Shown: positions 37,430 through 47,199, counted from the first letter of the stretch. The stretch is 64,000 nucleotides of DNA from Colwellia psychrerythraea 34H (GCF_000012325.1 NC_003910.7:5084001-5148000), one strand, 5' to 3'. Numbers and translations: made by a program. Notes: generated from the letters alone by a model not told the origin.

Positions 37430-38341
37430 TTAGTCATCACGTTGGGCATTATATTGCTGTCTCATGTTCTCAAGTCTTGCATCTTTATCATGCCAAAATT
37501 GCGTTAACCATTTTTGAAAAGCAATTCTATCATTTCGATCTGAAAAATTGATATGACCTAACTCACTAGCAATATCGAAGGTCTGGATATCAATGTGTAC
37601 CTTCTCCACCTCTCCGTAGATAAAATCACTGAAATTTGGAATTCCATCGGGATAATAGATAGTAACGTCAACTATTTTGGTCAAATGCTCACCCATTGCA
37701 TCTAATACAAAAGAGATACCACCTGACTTTGGCTTCAACATATGTTGAAAAGGAGAACCTTGCTTATCATGCTTTTTTTGAGTAAAACGCGTACCTTCAA
37801 TAAAATTCATCACACTAACTGGTTTGTGTTTGAACTTAGCACATGCTTTTCGAGTTGTTGCTAAGTCTTTACCACGTAGATGAGGATTCTTCTTCAAGAA
37901 AGCTTGGCTATATCGTTTCATAAAAGGAAAATCGAGAGCCCACCAAGCCAGTCCTAATAGGGGGACATAAATAAGTTCTTTTTTTAGGAAGAATTTTAAA
38001 AAGGGAATATTGCCGTGTAAAGCTCGTTGTAAAACGACAATATCAACCCAACTTTGATGATTTGCTAACACCAAATACCAATCATTAATTTTAAGCGCTT
38101 CTAAACCTGTCACCACGATATTTGTTTTAGTAAATAACTTTTGAATTATGCTATTTGTTGCCACCCAATTACTGGCCATTAAATCAAGTAAGTAACTAAA
38201 TATTTTTTTGGAGAAAGTTAATGGAATTAACGCTTTAAACAGGGAAAAAACTAAAATAGGTAACAGCCAAAATATGGTATTAAGGATATAAAGGGAAAAG
38301 GATATAAAACCGATCAATTTGGCTGGTAAGAAATTTAGCAT
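37430..38341 (-). CDS. YihG-like lysophospholipid acyltransferase
   Basis: 303-residue membrane acyltransferase of the LPLAT family, probably acting in phospholipid synthesis or remodelling. The N-terminus has one or two membrane segments (about 8-45). The catalytic HX4D motif is NHQSWVD, and the substrate-binding motif is FIEGTRFT, as in E. coli YihG/YihG-type enzymes; the PFMKRYSQAFLKKNP stretch is also typical. The ribosome site is weak. It is the first gene of a likely three-gene unit with the channel and Mpo1-like genes. Confidence 0.85.
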   Translation of the reverse strand: MLNFLPAKLIGFISFSLYILNTIFWLLPILVFSLFKALIPLTFSKKIFSYLLDLMASNWVATNSIIQKLFTKTNIVVTGLEALKINDWYLVLANHQSWVDIVVLQRALHGNIPFLKFFLKKELIYVPLLGLAWWALDFPFMKRYSQAFLKKNPHLRGKDLATTRKACAKFKHKPVSVMNFIEGTRFTQKKHDKQGSPFQHMLKPKSGGISFVLDAMGEHLTKIVDVTIYYPDGIPNFSDFIYGEVEKVHIDIQTFDIASELGHINFSDRNDRIAFQKWLTQFWHDKDARLENMRQQYNAQRDD

Positions 38342-38705
38342 ATCTTGATAATAACTAATAATAATAGATAAGTAACACGGATAACGTCATTTAATCATGA
38401 TTTAGCTAATAATTAAATTTTTTTATTGCTCCTCTATCAAGCAATTCATTTTAAAATCACACTATTCGTTAAATAATCGTTAAATTATCTTTTTGGGTAA
38501 AAAGTGATCTCTTTTTTTTTATCATCCAATAATATCGCTGTTTATCTGAATATAAGGGTGTAAAACACATGGTTACCTGCAAATACTTTATAAAACGATT
38601 GAAAATAGACTTTTTAGTATTTTCTAATAGTGAATAATTACCTTTAATAATTGAGTTTTTAATCAGTTTCAAGCATACTAAACAAGCTTAATAATAGGAG
38701 ATAAA
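38342..38705. other. AT-rich divergent promoter region, no gene seen
   Basis: 364 bp between the divergent acyltransferase gene and proB. A 67-codon minus-strand open frame here lacks a ribosome site and resembles no family. No strong hairpin was noticed. Confidence 0.5.
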
Positions 38706-39803
38706 ATGAACTTTAATAGAGCTGTAATCAAAGTAGGTAGTGCCTTAGTTGCACCGACTAGCGATGGTTGTAGTGGCCAATACATCTTAGCAATTGCACA
38801 ATTCATTACCAAATGCCAACAGCAAGGTAAGGAAATTATTTTAGTTTCATCTGGCGGTGTGGCAGCTGGCCGTACTATCATTCAACATGGCTCACCAAAG
38901 CTCTCGCTTTCCACTAAAAAAGCCATGGCAAGCGTTGGTCAGATGCAAATGATGGCTAATTGGCAGCGTTTTTTTGATATCCCTTGTAGCCAGATACTCA
39001 TCACTCAAAATGATTTAGCCGATAGAGAACGCTTTATCAGCATTCAAGAAACAATAAAAATTCAATTAGCCAATGGTGTACTACCTATCGTTAATGAGAA
39101 TGATACCGTCACCACAAAAGCACTCGCTATCGGCGATAATGACAATATTGCCGCGTTAGTTGCCCAGGCATGTGAAGCAGACAGTTTATTCATATTAAGT
39201 GATATTGATGGTGTATTTACCAAAGACCCAAATATCCATGACGATGCCGTATTAATCCCTAATATCGATAAGATTACCGATGAAATTTATGCCATGGCTG
39301 GCACAAGTCGTAATCCTTTAGCGAGCGGAGGCATGAAAACCAAAATACAAGCCGCTGAAAAAGCCGTTGAACACGGCATAAACACCTATATAGTCAACGG
39401 CTCGAAAAGTGAGGTATTTAGCTCACTTTTAGCAAAAGTTAATCCAGGCACTCGTTTTGCCGCAGATAAAGATATTATTACCGCTAAAAAGCACTGGCTT
39501 AAACACACATTAAAAAGTCGAGGTAAAATTAAACTCGACCCCGGTGCAGTTAATGCGGTTGTGAACAAAGGTGCTTCTTTATTACCTTCTGGTATAAAAT
39601 CAGTGACTAATAGATTTAAAGCAGGTGATGCAATCGATCTAGTTGATGCAAGCAATAATGCGGTGATCGCCAAAGGAATTACTTTATATAGTCACTATGA
39701 CTTAAAAAGAATTATGGGCAAACACAGTAATGATATCACCGATATTTTAGGCCATGACCAAGGCGATGTTGTGGTTCACCGTGATGATATGGTTATATTA
39801 TAA
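38706..39803 (+). CDS. proB: Glutamate 5-kinase
   Basis: First step of proline synthesis, ATP-dependent phosphorylation of glutamate, normally feedback-inhibited by proline. The 365 residues include an amino-acid-kinase domain (about 1-255: KVGSALVAPT, LVSSGGVAAG, NENDTVTTKALAIGDND, SDIDGVFTKDP, GGMKTKIQAA) and a C-terminal PUA domain (about 275-360: KLDPGAVNAVVNKGASLLPS). AGGAG precedes the ATG. It forms an operon with proA after a 57-bp gap that contains a short dispersed repeat. Confidence 0.96.
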   Translation: MNFNRAVIKVGSALVAPTSDGCSGQYILAIAQFITKCQQQGKEIILVSSGGVAAGRTIIQHGSPKLSLSTKKAMASVGQMQMMANWQRFFDIPCSQILITQNDLADRERFISIQETIKIQLANGVLPIVNENDTVTTKALAIGDNDNIAALVAQACEADSLFILSDIDGVFTKDPNIHDDAVLIPNIDKITDEIYAMAGTSRNPLASGGMKTKIQAAEKAVEHGINTYIVNGSKSEVFSSLLAKVNPGTRFAADKDIITAKKHWLKHTLKSRGKIKLDPGAVNAVVNKGASLLPSGIKSVTNRFKAGDAIDLVDASNNAVIAKGITLYSHYDLKRIMGKHSNDITDILGHDQGDVVVHRDDMVIL

Positions 39804-39806
39804 TTA

Positions 39807-39826
39807 AGCTATAGCAAGCAGATTAA
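39807..39826. repeat. 20-bp dispersed repeat, copy 2 (between proB and proA)
   Basis: AGCTATAGCAAGCAGATTAA, one mismatch from the copy at 31398-31417. Confidence 0.5.
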
Positions 39827-39860
39827 AATAACTTAAACAATTTTCGACAAGAGTAGCAAA

Positions 39861-41117
39861 ATGACTGATTTTAATATCGCCACTATGGCACAAAAGGCTA
39901 AACAAGCTAGCAGAGTGGCTGCACAACTTAACAGTAGTGAAAAAAATGCGCTATTAAATGACATTGCCACAGCGATTGAAAATAATAGTGATGCTATTAT
40001 CCAAGAAAATAGTAAAGACATTGCAGCAGGTCGAGAAAAAGGCTTGTCGCAAGCGATGTTGGACCGATTAGTGCTCACGGATAAAGGCATTAAGGACATG
40101 AGTTCTGCTATCCGTGAGATTGTTGCTTTAACAGATCCTGTTGGAGATGTTGATAAACTATCATTACGCCCGAATGGCATTCAAGTCGGTAAAATGCGCA
40201 TCCCTCTTGGCGTCATAGCCATGATTTATGAAGCGCGCCCCAATGTTACAGCAGAAGCCGCCGCCTTATGTATTAAATCGGGTAATGCCGTGATCCTACG
40301 TGGTGGCTCAGAAGCAATTCATTCCAACTTAGCTATCGCTCACTGCTTACATCAAGTATTAACGACTCATAATGTTGATGAACATATTGTTTGTGTTATT
40401 CCTGATACTAGCCGCAGTGTTATTGAGCAACTATTACAGCAAAGCGACACGATTGACCTAGTCATTCCACGTGGCGGTGAAGGTTTGATCCGCTATGTTA
40501 GTGAAAATAGCCGTATCCCTGTTATCCAACACTATAAGGGCGTATGTCATTTATACATTGATAAATACGCAGACTTAGATAAAGCGGTCAACATTTTAGT
40601 CAATGGTAAAACCCAGAAGCCAAGTGCGTGTAATGCCTTTGAAACCGTTTTGGTACATAGTGATATTAGTGCAAAGTTCTTACCATTAGCGGCTAAAGCA
40701 CTGAATGATGCAGCACAAGTGAAAGTTCATGCGTGTAAGAATAGTATTGGTTTTTTCCCTAATGCTGAGTTGGCAACTAATGAAGATTACCAAGCGGAGT
40801 ATTTAGCGCAAGAAATTGCTGTAAAGGTTGTCAGTAGCTTTGATACAGCAATTGGTCATATCAATGAATTTACCTCTGATCATACTGAAGTCATTATTAG
40901 CCAAGACATTTCACGCAGTCAAAAATTCATTCGTCAAATAAACTCCTCAGTAGTGATGGTGAATGCCTCTTCACGCTTCTCTGATGGTAACCAATTAGGC
41001 TTAGGCTCGGAAATAGGCATATCTACCAGTAAGCTACATGCCTATGGCCCAATGGGCCTAGAAGCGTTAACCACTGAGAAATTTGTTGTTTTTGGTGATG
41101 GTCAAATTCGTCAATAA
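39861..41117 (+). CDS. proA: Gamma-glutamyl phosphate reductase
   Basis: Second step of proline synthesis, NADPH-dependent reduction of glutamyl-5-phosphate to the semialdehyde. The 418 residues match the aldehyde-dehydrogenase-fold ProA: IPLGVIAMIYEARPNVT, KSGNAVILRGGSEA, VIPRGGEGLIRYVSE, and the catalytic cysteine in NGKTQKPSACNAFETVLVH, ending with the conserved GLGSEIGIST(S)KLHAYGPMGLE. It lies in an operon with proB, and a terminator follows the stop by about 35 bp. Confidence 0.96.
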   Translation: MTDFNIATMAQKAKQASRVAAQLNSSEKNALLNDIATAIENNSDAIIQENSKDIAAGREKGLSQAMLDRLVLTDKGIKDMSSAIREIVALTDPVGDVDKLSLRPNGIQVGKMRIPLGVIAMIYEARPNVTAEAAALCIKSGNAVILRGGSEAIHSNLAIAHCLHQVLTTHNVDEHIVCVIPDTSRSVIEQLLQQSDTIDLVIPRGGEGLIRYVSENSRIPVIQHYKGVCHLYIDKYADLDKAVNILVNGKTQKPSACNAFETVLVHSDISAKFLPLAAKALNDAAQVKVHACKNSIGFFPNAELATNEDYQAEYLAQEIAVKVVSSFDTAIGHINEFTSDHTEVIISQDISRSQKFIRQINSSVVMVNASSRFSDGNQLGLGSEIGISTSKLHAYGPMGLEALTTEKFVVFGDGQIRQ

Positions 41118-41149
41118 GCGATAAGGCTTATATCTGGTAGATAATTAAC

Positions 41150-41187
41150 AAAAAAACCTAAAATTCATCAGAATTTTAGGTTTTTTT
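41150..41187 (+). terminator. Terminator of proBA
   Basis: Stem AACCTAAAATTC / GAATTTTAGGTT with 4-nt loop ATCA, preceded by A-run and followed by seven T. It could also stop the convergent minus-strand gene at 41235. Confidence 0.88.
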
Positions 41188-41234
41188 ATTCCAATCAGAC
41201 TAATTTATTAATCCTTTTTGGTATTAGCTAAAGT

Positions 41235-41633
41235 TTAATGAACGCGTCGAGCATTTGGTTTTTGTTTCACTATACTCAATGCTAACCGGTCAGACCATTG
41301 CCCGTCATGTTTAGCCTGACAAGCTTGTTCACTATCAAAGCGAACGCTTTTTTTAATGTTTTTAACCACAACTCCTACTTTTAATAATTGCTTTTGGATA
41401 GTCGAAATCATTGTTTCATCATGTTGCAACGCCTTCATTGCGTCAATTTCTTCATCGGTATTAAATACACAGGTAATCACTAAACTAGCGGGGAAATTAG
41501 TGTAATTGGCTCTATGGGTTAACCAAACAAACCCCGCCACTTCATGCAAAGATGACTCACACGCTATCGTTAACGCTTTACATACATTATTATCAATTTT
41601 TTGATTCGTTTTGCTTAATTTCATCTTCATCAT
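41235..41633 (-). CDS. Unknown conserved-looking protein (132 aa)
   Basis: 132 residues, no signal peptide or membrane helix, basic C-terminus. The features are a helical N-terminal part with two Cys (NVCKALTIACESSLHEVAGF), a beta strand LVITCVFNTDEEIDAM, and a C-terminal segment QACQAKHDGQWSDRLALS. I do not recognise a family; it resembles a small alpha/beta protein. The exact start is uncertain among ATGs at 41633, 41630 and 41624. It is convergent with proBA and divergent from yegD. Confidence 0.6.
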   Translation of the reverse strand: MMKMKLSKTNQKIDNNVCKALTIACESSLHEVAGFVWLTHRANYTNFPASLVITCVFNTDEEIDAMKALQHDETMISTIQKQLLKVGVVVKNIKKSVRFDSEQACQAKHDGQWSDRLALSIVKQKPNARRVH

Positions 41634-41719
41634 TATACCAATTCAATTTTATCTATTTTAACTGCGGCTAAAAGGGAAAACAATAAAACCATTGGTGTTA
41701 AATCTCACAGCGTCTTCTT

Positions 41720-41821
41720 ATACCTACTAAAAAAGTAGAATTCAGTCACTAATGCTTGTGATTTTCTTAGTTACTGAGTATGCTACGCGACCTTTTTTCT
41801 CACAGGCATTCTCGTAGGTAT
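41720..41821. repeat. 102-bp structured repeat abutting yegD
   Basis: The terminal inverted repeats ATACCTAC / GTAGGTAT enclose a second pair, AATGCTTGTGA / TCACAGGCATT. The right end finishes two bases before the yegD ATG, so its AGG (41815-41817) would be the ribosome site. The layout resembles a short transcribed hairpin element. Confidence 0.65.
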
Positions 41822-41823
41822 TA

Positions 41824-43185
41824 ATGATGATAGGTTTTGATTACGGTACATCCAACTGTGGTGTCGCCACTATGCGTAACGGCCAACCCCACATTATTCC
41901 GTTATTAGGTAATGAATCATACATTGCTTCAAACCTATATGCTCCAAGCCGTGATGTGATCGCCAATTGGCTTTCTCAACAGTTGGATAGTCCGCAACAA
42001 GCAAACTTCATCGCGGAGAGAAAAGCTCAGCTACAAAAAGGTCAAGCGGCGCTGCGAGAGTTAAAATTTGACGGTATTTCCAGTGAGTTACTCTTTGGTA
42101 AGTCTGCCTTAGCTCAATACCTTGAAGACCCTGAAGAAGGCTATTACATCAAATCACCTAAGTCATTTCTGGGTGCTAGTGGTTTAGCGACGGCACAAAT
42201 TCAGTTTTTTGAAGATATTGTTGCTTGTATGATGAGTAATGTAAAAAATCTCACTGAACAAGCACTGCAAAAAGAAGTGACACAAACGGTTATAGGTCGA
42301 CCTATTAACTTCCAAGGTTTACATGGCGAAGAAAGCAACCGACAAGCCATCAGCGTATTAACTAATGCGGCAAAACGCGTTGGTTTTAAAGACGTTGAGT
42401 TTCAGTATGAACCTGTTGCTGCTGGTTTTGAGTTCGAAAGCTCATTAACAAAAGAAACACGGGTATTAGTTGTTGATATTGGTGGCGGAACGAGTGATTG
42501 TTCAATGCTACTGATGAGCCCAGATTTCACTGACAACGACAATCGTAATGATCATCTGCTCGCTCATACCGGTGTTCGTGTAGCAGGTAATGACTTTGAT
42601 ATTCAATTAGCCCTTCAAGGCATCATGCCAAGCTTTGGTATGAATAGTTTATTAAAGACAGGTAAACCGATGCCAACCAGTAGTTTTTATCAAGCGCTAG
42701 CCATTAATAACATTAATGAGCAAACAGAGTTTTATAGCGCCAAGAATAGACGAAACTTGGTTCAATTATCTCGTGATGCCAAAGAAACAGCTATAATCGA
42801 GCGCTTGGTGGCAGTGCACGACCACAAACTTAGTTATCAATTAGTCAATGCAGCTGAACAAGCAAAAATCGCGCTAACAGAGCAAAGTAAGCAAACAATC
42901 GACTTAAGTGATGTTACTGATGGACTTTGTGCTGAAGTGACCAAAGAAACGTTGCGCTCAGCCAATAAACGTACCTTAGAAAGCATTGCTAATATAATGC
43001 AATCAGCGGTACAACAAGCCCAGTGTCAACCCGATGTGATTTTTGTTACTGGTGGGACCGCAAAGTCTCCTGTATTGAGTGAGTTTTTACAGCAACAAAT
43101 GCCTAATGTTCCGATTGTTGTTGGTGATCATTTTGGTAGCGTTACGTCAGGTTTAGCGCGTTGGGCTGAGAAAATATATCAATAA
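41824..43185 (+). CDS. yegD: Hsp70-like chaperone-family ATPase YegD
   Basis: Actin/Hsp70-fold ATPase related to DnaK but lacking the substrate-binding domain; the role is poorly defined. The 453 residues are close to the 450 of E. coli YegD and nearly collinear. It has phosphate-1 loop GFDYGTSNCGVA, SPKSFLGASGL, IGRPINFQG, the phosphate-2 motif VVDIGGGTSDCS, the C-terminal adenosine motif VTGGTAKSP, and the final GSVTSGLARWA. Two ATGs in tandem begin the gene. Its ribosome site lies in the right end of a structured repeat, so expression may be shaped by that hairpin. Confidence 0.92.
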   Translation: MMIGFDYGTSNCGVATMRNGQPHIIPLLGNESYIASNLYAPSRDVIANWLSQQLDSPQQANFIAERKAQLQKGQAALRELKFDGISSELLFGKSALAQYLEDPEEGYYIKSPKSFLGASGLATAQIQFFEDIVACMMSNVKNLTEQALQKEVTQTVIGRPINFQGLHGEESNRQAISVLTNAAKRVGFKDVEFQYEPVAAGFEFESSLTKETRVLVVDIGGGTSDCSMLLMSPDFTDNDNRNDHLLAHTGVRVAGNDFDIQLALQGIMPSFGMNSLLKTGKPMPTSSFYQALAINNINEQTEFYSAKNRRNLVQLSRDAKETAIIERLVAVHDHKLSYQLVNAAEQAKIALTEQSKQTIDLSDVTDGLCAEVTKETLRSANKRTLESIANIMQSAVQQAQCQPDVIFVTGGTAKSPVLSEFLQQQMPNVPIVVGDHFGSVTSGLARWAEKIYQ

Positions 43186-43249
43186 TTGCTCTAACCTTTC
43201 GTTTGTTTGTTTGTTGATAATTAAACGTAAGTAGATTGAGTAAATTAAG

Positions 43250-43282
43250 GTACAAAAAAACGACGCGGATGCGTCGTTTTAG
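43250..43282. terminator. Terminator between yegD and the nfeD-like gene
   Basis: Stem AAAACGACGC / GCGTCGTTTT with loop GGAT. On the minus strand it is followed by seven T, so it serves the nfeD gene best; on the plus strand the T-run is four. Confidence 0.82.
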
Positions 43283-43322
43283 TTAGCGGCTGTAAATCTT
43301 TCAGCCTTAAAGGCTATTCAAC

Positions 43323-43781
43323 TTAAAGCGATTTAACAAGCATAATATTGCCTGTTATTGCGACAATGACACACTGGCTTTGTGCACTAATGGATTCCCC
43401 ATTAGCTTCCTCAGCTAAGCGCGCTTGCCAATCAATACCCGAATAACGAATACTACCACTGCTTACATTAATTTCAGTACTTGCTAAAACGGTTAAACCA
43501 ACCATGTCACTGGAGTTATCCGTTGTGTCTTTTGAATTCTGCAATGACTTTAATGGTTTCCATAAAATAGCAGCAATAATCGCTGTTAATACGCCAACGG
43601 TAAATATTTCACTTTGCCAACCTTCGACAAAACCAACAGTCACTAAAATACCGGTAGTCAAACTTGCAATAGCAAAAAATAATAACGGACCACTTAACCC
43701 CATGATACTCAGTTCTATAACAAAGCTAATACCCGCAATTAAGTACCATAAATGATCAGGGTTTTCTAAAAAATATTCCAT
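43323..43781 (-). CDS. NfeD-family membrane protein
   Basis: 152 residues: two to three hydrophobic segments (about 10-75) followed by a soluble C-terminal OB-fold domain (about 92-150, VGLTVLASTEINVSSGSIRY...MLVKSL). NfeD proteins are encoded next to stomatin/SPFH partners and form membrane complexes; here the partner lies 78 bp upstream on the same strand. AGAGG precedes the ATG. A role in membrane-protein quality control is inferred from the family. Confidence 0.85.
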   Translation of the reverse strand: MEYFLENPDHLWYLIAGISFVIELSIMGLSGPLLFFAIASLTTGILVTVGFVEGWQSEIFTVGVLTAIIAAILWKPLKSLQNSKDTTDNSSDMVGLTVLASTEINVSSGSIRYSGIDWQARLAEEANGESISAQSQCVIVAITGNIMLVKSL

Positions 43782-43859
43782 AAAACCTCTTGGGTAAAAA
43801 GAAATGTAGACTAAGCGTATTAGACTTTATAGCCAAACACGTTAGGCCTACATTATCTA

Positions 43860-44837
43860 CTAGTTAGACAACTTCAAACTACTTGAAACAGCAATGGCTT
43901 GTGCAACAGTATTAGCAATGTTATCACCCGTTTTTCCATCCGTCAGTACTACAGTACTTTCGTTAGCAATGGCTTGATGAGCTGCAATCGAATCTTGTGC
44001 TAGCGTTAGCATGACCGCCGCGTGACCTTGTTCGCTATTTGCCGCATTACCTACTACCTCTAGAGCATTAGCATCCGCATCAGCAACTAATCGTATGGCT
44101 TCAGCTTTACCCGTTGCTTCGAGAATTTGTGCTTCTTTAGAAGCTTGCGCTGCTAGAACTTGCTCAGCTTTTGCTGCCTCAGCATCCAATACTCTCGCTT
44201 GCTTCTGGCCCTCAGCTTCTGTGATCGCTGCAGTTTTAACCCCTTCTGCGGTTAATATCACTGAACGTTTTTCACGCTCTGCGGTCATTTGTTTTTCCAT
44301 ATCTTCACGAATAGTCTGTGGAGGCGTAATATCTTTTATTTCATAACGCGTCACCATAACACCCCAAGGCGCTGTAGCTTCGGTCATTGAGCTTAATATT
44401 TGGGCATTTATCGTATCACGGTTTTGAAAACATTCGTCCAACTCCATTGAGCCTATGGCATTACGCATACTAGTCATAGCAAGTTGAACTACCGACATCT
44501 TATAGTCAGTAATATTATTGGTTGCTGCGGCCGCATCAGTAACTTTCATAAACAAAATACCATCAATATCTAAACTAATATTATCTTTAGTTATTGCTGC
44601 TTGTGACGTTATTTCTAATGATTGTTCTTTTAAATTACGATCGGCAGCAACCGATTGCACGTAAGGAATAATAAAATTTAAACCTGCAGCAAGAGTTTTG
44701 CTGTACTTACCTAAGGTATAAATAACATAACCTCGGTTTTGCGGTACAAAATAGATACCTTTTTTCAGCGTATATAAAATAACAATAGTCAGCCATAAAA
44801 CAGGACTAGTGATGATGCCTTCAACAATGTTTTCCAT
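43860..44837 (-). CDS. SPFH/stomatin-like membrane protein (QmcA type)
   Basis: 325 residues from the ATG at 44837. An N-terminal membrane segment (about 7-24) is followed by the SPFH/band-7 domain (about 25-185, RGYVIYTLGKYSKTLAAGLN, then DDIDGILFMKV-like region) and a long Ala/Glu-rich coiled coil (about 190-280, AEREKRSVILTAEG and similar). This is the layout of E. coli QmcA. An in-frame ATG 14 codons upstream lacks a ribosome site; AAGGA precedes the chosen start. It pairs with the nfeD-like gene. It probably oligomerises in the membrane. Confidence 0.85.
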   Translation of the reverse strand: MENIVEGIITSPVLWLTIVILYTLKKGIYFVPQNRGYVIYTLGKYSKTLAAGLNFIIPYVQSVAADRNLKEQSLEITSQAAITKDNISLDIDGILFMKVTDAAAATNNITDYKMSVVQLAMTSMRNAIGSMELDECFQNRDTINAQILSSMTEATAPWGVMVTRYEIKDITPPQTIREDMEKQMTAEREKRSVILTAEGVKTAAITEAEGQKQARVLDAEAAKAEQVLAAQASKEAQILEATGKAEAIRLVADADANALEVVGNAANSEQGHAAVMLTLAQDSIAAHQAIANESTVVLTDGKTGDNIANTVAQAIAVSSSLKLSN

Positions 44838-45137
44838 AAATATATTTTCCTTTTTATTCGAAGTGAAATCTAAATTCAATTGAGAATTATTTTTAACAAC
44901 ACGTTAATAGACTGTTACGAGCAAAGCAAGCTATTTCAGCAAAGCTGCTCATACCCGTTCTGAGATAGCGAGATGGCGCATTGTCATAAGACTAGCGGCT
45001 TAATGTTAAAGAAGTAAAATAGTATCGGTCAGGAATGCTAACAATGGGAGAAGTAGTTAAATCTGATGCTAACGTTTGGCCGCCCTAGTGCTAGGGCTTA
45101 TAGTAGTACATGGCTATTTTTAGCTAGAAAAAATGTA
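44838..45137. other. Intergenic region, short palindrome only
   Basis: About 300 bp with no credible gene. A small hairpin GCCCTAG-TG-CTAGGGC lies at 45082-45097. It probably includes the stomatin-gene promoter. Confidence 0.4.
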
Positions 45138-45165
45138 AAAAGCACCAACAGAGAGTGGTGCTTTT
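45138..45165 (-). terminator. Terminator of ppnP
   Basis: Stem AAAAGCACCA / TGGTGCTTTT, 8-nt loop, T-rich downstream on the minus strand. It lies 80 bp after the ppnP stop. Confidence 0.78.
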
Positions 45166-45244
45166 AAAGTTTACCAATAATATTGGTTAGCAGGATTATG
45201 ACTGGCGATAGCCTCCTACTATTATATAGCTAACAGTAAAGTTG

Positions 45245-45559
45245 TTAGCTTATATAAGTACAACAATAATCAATTAAGGTTTTCGCGCGTACTTCAAAAG
45301 AACTATTTGCCGGGACACCAAAAGATTGCCCGTCGCTAATGTTCTGCCATTCAGTAGCTCCTGCTAGTAAAATTTCACATTCACCTGCAGTAATTTCCAT
45401 TAATTCTTCTTCATTGGTACCAAACTTATATTCACCTGGCATCATAATACCTAAGGTTTTAAAACTTCCATCATTGAAAGTAACCTTACGGCTAGTAACT
45501 TTACCATCAAAATAAACGCTGGCTGCTTTAGTAACGGTAACTTCTTTAAACTCTGACAT
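45245..45559 (-). CDS. ppnP: Pyrimidine/purine nucleoside phosphorylase PpnP (YaiE)
   Basis: Small cupin-fold enzyme that splits nucleosides with phosphate. The 104 residues are slightly longer than E. coli PpnP (94). Family features are VYFDGKVTSR, GIMMPGEYKFGTNEEELMEI, GATEWQNISDGQSFGVPANS and the C-terminal YCCTYI. AAGGAA lies before the ATG. It is monocistronic with its own terminator, between the stomatin gene and ilvC. Confidence 0.88.
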   Translation of the reverse strand: MSEFKEVTVTKAASVYFDGKVTSRKVTFNDGSFKTLGIMMPGEYKFGTNEEELMEITAGECEILLAGATEWQNISDGQSFGVPANSSFEVRAKTLIDYCCTYIS

Positions 45560-45606
45560 AGGGATTCCTTTGGTGTATTGGGATTTAAAAGCGTGGGGAT
45601 TAAAAG

Positions 45607-45652
45607 CAAAAACGGGAAGCCATTAGCATCTATTGAGCAATGGCTTCCCGAC
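45607..45652 (-). terminator. Terminator of ilvC
   Basis: A 12-bp perfect stem CGGGAAGCCATT / AATGGCTTCCCG with 14-nt loop and TTTTTG on the minus strand, about 65 bp after the ilvC stop. Confidence 0.85.
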
Positions 45653-45717
45653 TAATACCCTGCGATATAAGTGACCACGGGAATGACAACCTATAAGGGT
45701 GTCATTCTACGTCTCAA

Positions 45718-47199
45718 TTATTTTGCACTAGCAATTTTTTTCATGTCAGTCATATAACCGCGAAGTTCTTTACCAATCACTTCAACACCATGACTGCGAA
45801 TCGCTTCGTTTACTTCAATCAAACGAGCATTATCAACGTTATTTGAACTCTCTTTTAAGCCTTCGCCTAATTGTTCTAACGTTAAGCTAGCCGTGTAGTC
45901 TGCAAGTAATGGCACAGCAGCGTGAGTAAATAAATAGTTACCGTATTCTGCAGTATCAGAAATAACAACGTTCATTTCGTGTAACATGTTACGTGCAATA
46001 CAGTTAGCAATTAATGGCGTTTCGTGTAACGACTCATAATATGCAGATGCATTGATGATACCTGAATCAACCATTGCGTCGAATGCTAATTCAACACCAG
46101 CTTTAATCATCGCAACAACAAAGATACCTTTATCGTAGTATTCTTGCTCTGAAATCTCAGTGTCACACTCAGGTGATTTTTCAAAAGAAGTTTCTGCTGT
46201 TTCTGCACGCCATGTTAATAAGTTAACATCGTCGTTGGCCCAATCTGCCATCATAGTTGCAGAGAAACGACCTTCAATGATGTCGTCCATATGTTTTTGG
46301 AATAAAGGACGTAAAATTACTTTTAACTCTTCAGCCATATCAAACGCTAAAATTTTAGCTGGGTTTGATAAGCGATCCATCATGTTAGTGATGCCGCCAT
46401 GCTTAAGACCTTCAGTGGTTGTCTCTAAACCGTATTGTAATAATTTACGTGCGTAAGCTGCGTCCATACCTTGAGCAATTAGCTGTTTGTGACCTAAAAC
46501 TGCAGCCGTTTGCAACATACCACAAAGAATTGTTTGCTCGCCCATTAAATCAGACTTAACTTCAGCGATGAAAGAAGACTCAAGAACACCCGCTCTATCA
46601 CCACCTGTTGCGCTTGCGTAAGCTTTAGCAATGGCTAAACCGTTACCTTGTGGATCATTTTCTGGGTGAACTGCGATAAGTGTTGGAACACCAAAACCAC
46701 GTTTGTATTCTTCACGTACTTCAGTACCTGGACACTTAGGAGCAACCATAACTACTGTGATATCAGAACGAATTTGCATGCCTTCTTCAACGATATTGAA
46801 ACCATGTGAGTAAGCTAGTGTTGCGCCCTGCTTCATCAATGGCATTACCGCAGTAACTGCTGAAGTATGTTGCTTATCAGGTGTTAAGTTTAAAACTAAA
46901 TCGGCTTGAGGAATTAATTCTGCGTAGCTACCTACTGTGAAACCATTTTCAGTAGCCCACTGCCATGATTGACGCTTTTCGCTAATCGCTGCATCACGCA
47001 ATGTATAAGAAATATTCAAACCTGAATCACGCATGTTTAAACCTTGGTTTAAACCTTGAGCACCACAACCAACGATAACAATGTTCCAATCTTTAATGAA
47101 GTTACAACCATCGTTGAATTCTTCACGTTTCATAAAACGACATTTGCCTAGCTGACCTAGTTTTTCACGTAAGCTTAAAGTATTAAAATAATTGCTCAT
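45718..47199 (-). CDS. ilvC: Ketol-acid reductoisomerase (class II, long form)
   Basis: Second common step of isoleucine/valine synthesis: NADPH-dependent rearrangement and reduction of acetolactate and acetohydroxybutyrate. At 493 residues it is the long plant-like class II form, as in E. coli (491). The NADPH site is [19 protein letters not shown], and the catalytic regions [34 protein letters not shown] and the duplicated C-terminal knotted domain are present. AGGATCC precedes the ATG. It is divergently transcribed from its regulator ilvY across a region with paired TTGCA motifs, so activation by IlvY with acetolactate is expected. Confidence 0.97.
   Translation of the reverse strand: MSNYFNTLSLREKLGQLGKCRFMKREEFNDGCNFIKDWNIVIVGCGAQGLNQGLNMRDSGLNISYTLRDAAISEKRQSWQWATENGFTVGSYAELIPQADLVLNLTPDKQHTSAVTAVMPLMKQGATLAYSHGFNIVEEGMQIRSDITVVMVAPKCPGTEVREEYKRGFGVPTLIAVHPENDPQGNGLAIAKAYASATGGDRAGVLESSFIAEVKSDLMGEQTILCGMLQTAAVLGHKQLIAQGMDAAYARKLLQYGLETTTEGLKHGGITNMMDRLSNPAKILAFDMAEELKVILRPLFQKHMDDIIEGRFSATMMADWANDDVNLLTWRAETAETSFEKSPECDTEISEQEYYDKGIFVVAMIKAGVELAFDAMVDSGIINASAYYESLHETPLIANCIARNMLHEMNVVISDTAEYGNYLFTHAAVPLLADYTASLTLEQLGEGLKESSNNVDNARLIEVNEAIRSHGVEVIGKELRGYMTDMKKIASAK

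Noticed and set aside
38469..38672. 67-codon minus-strand frame upstream of proB
   Set aside because: Very AT-rich composition, no ribosome site and no family resemblance.
44838..44879. Longer start for the stomatin-like protein
   Set aside because: No ribosome site before it, and it would put a polar stretch ahead of the membrane anchor.
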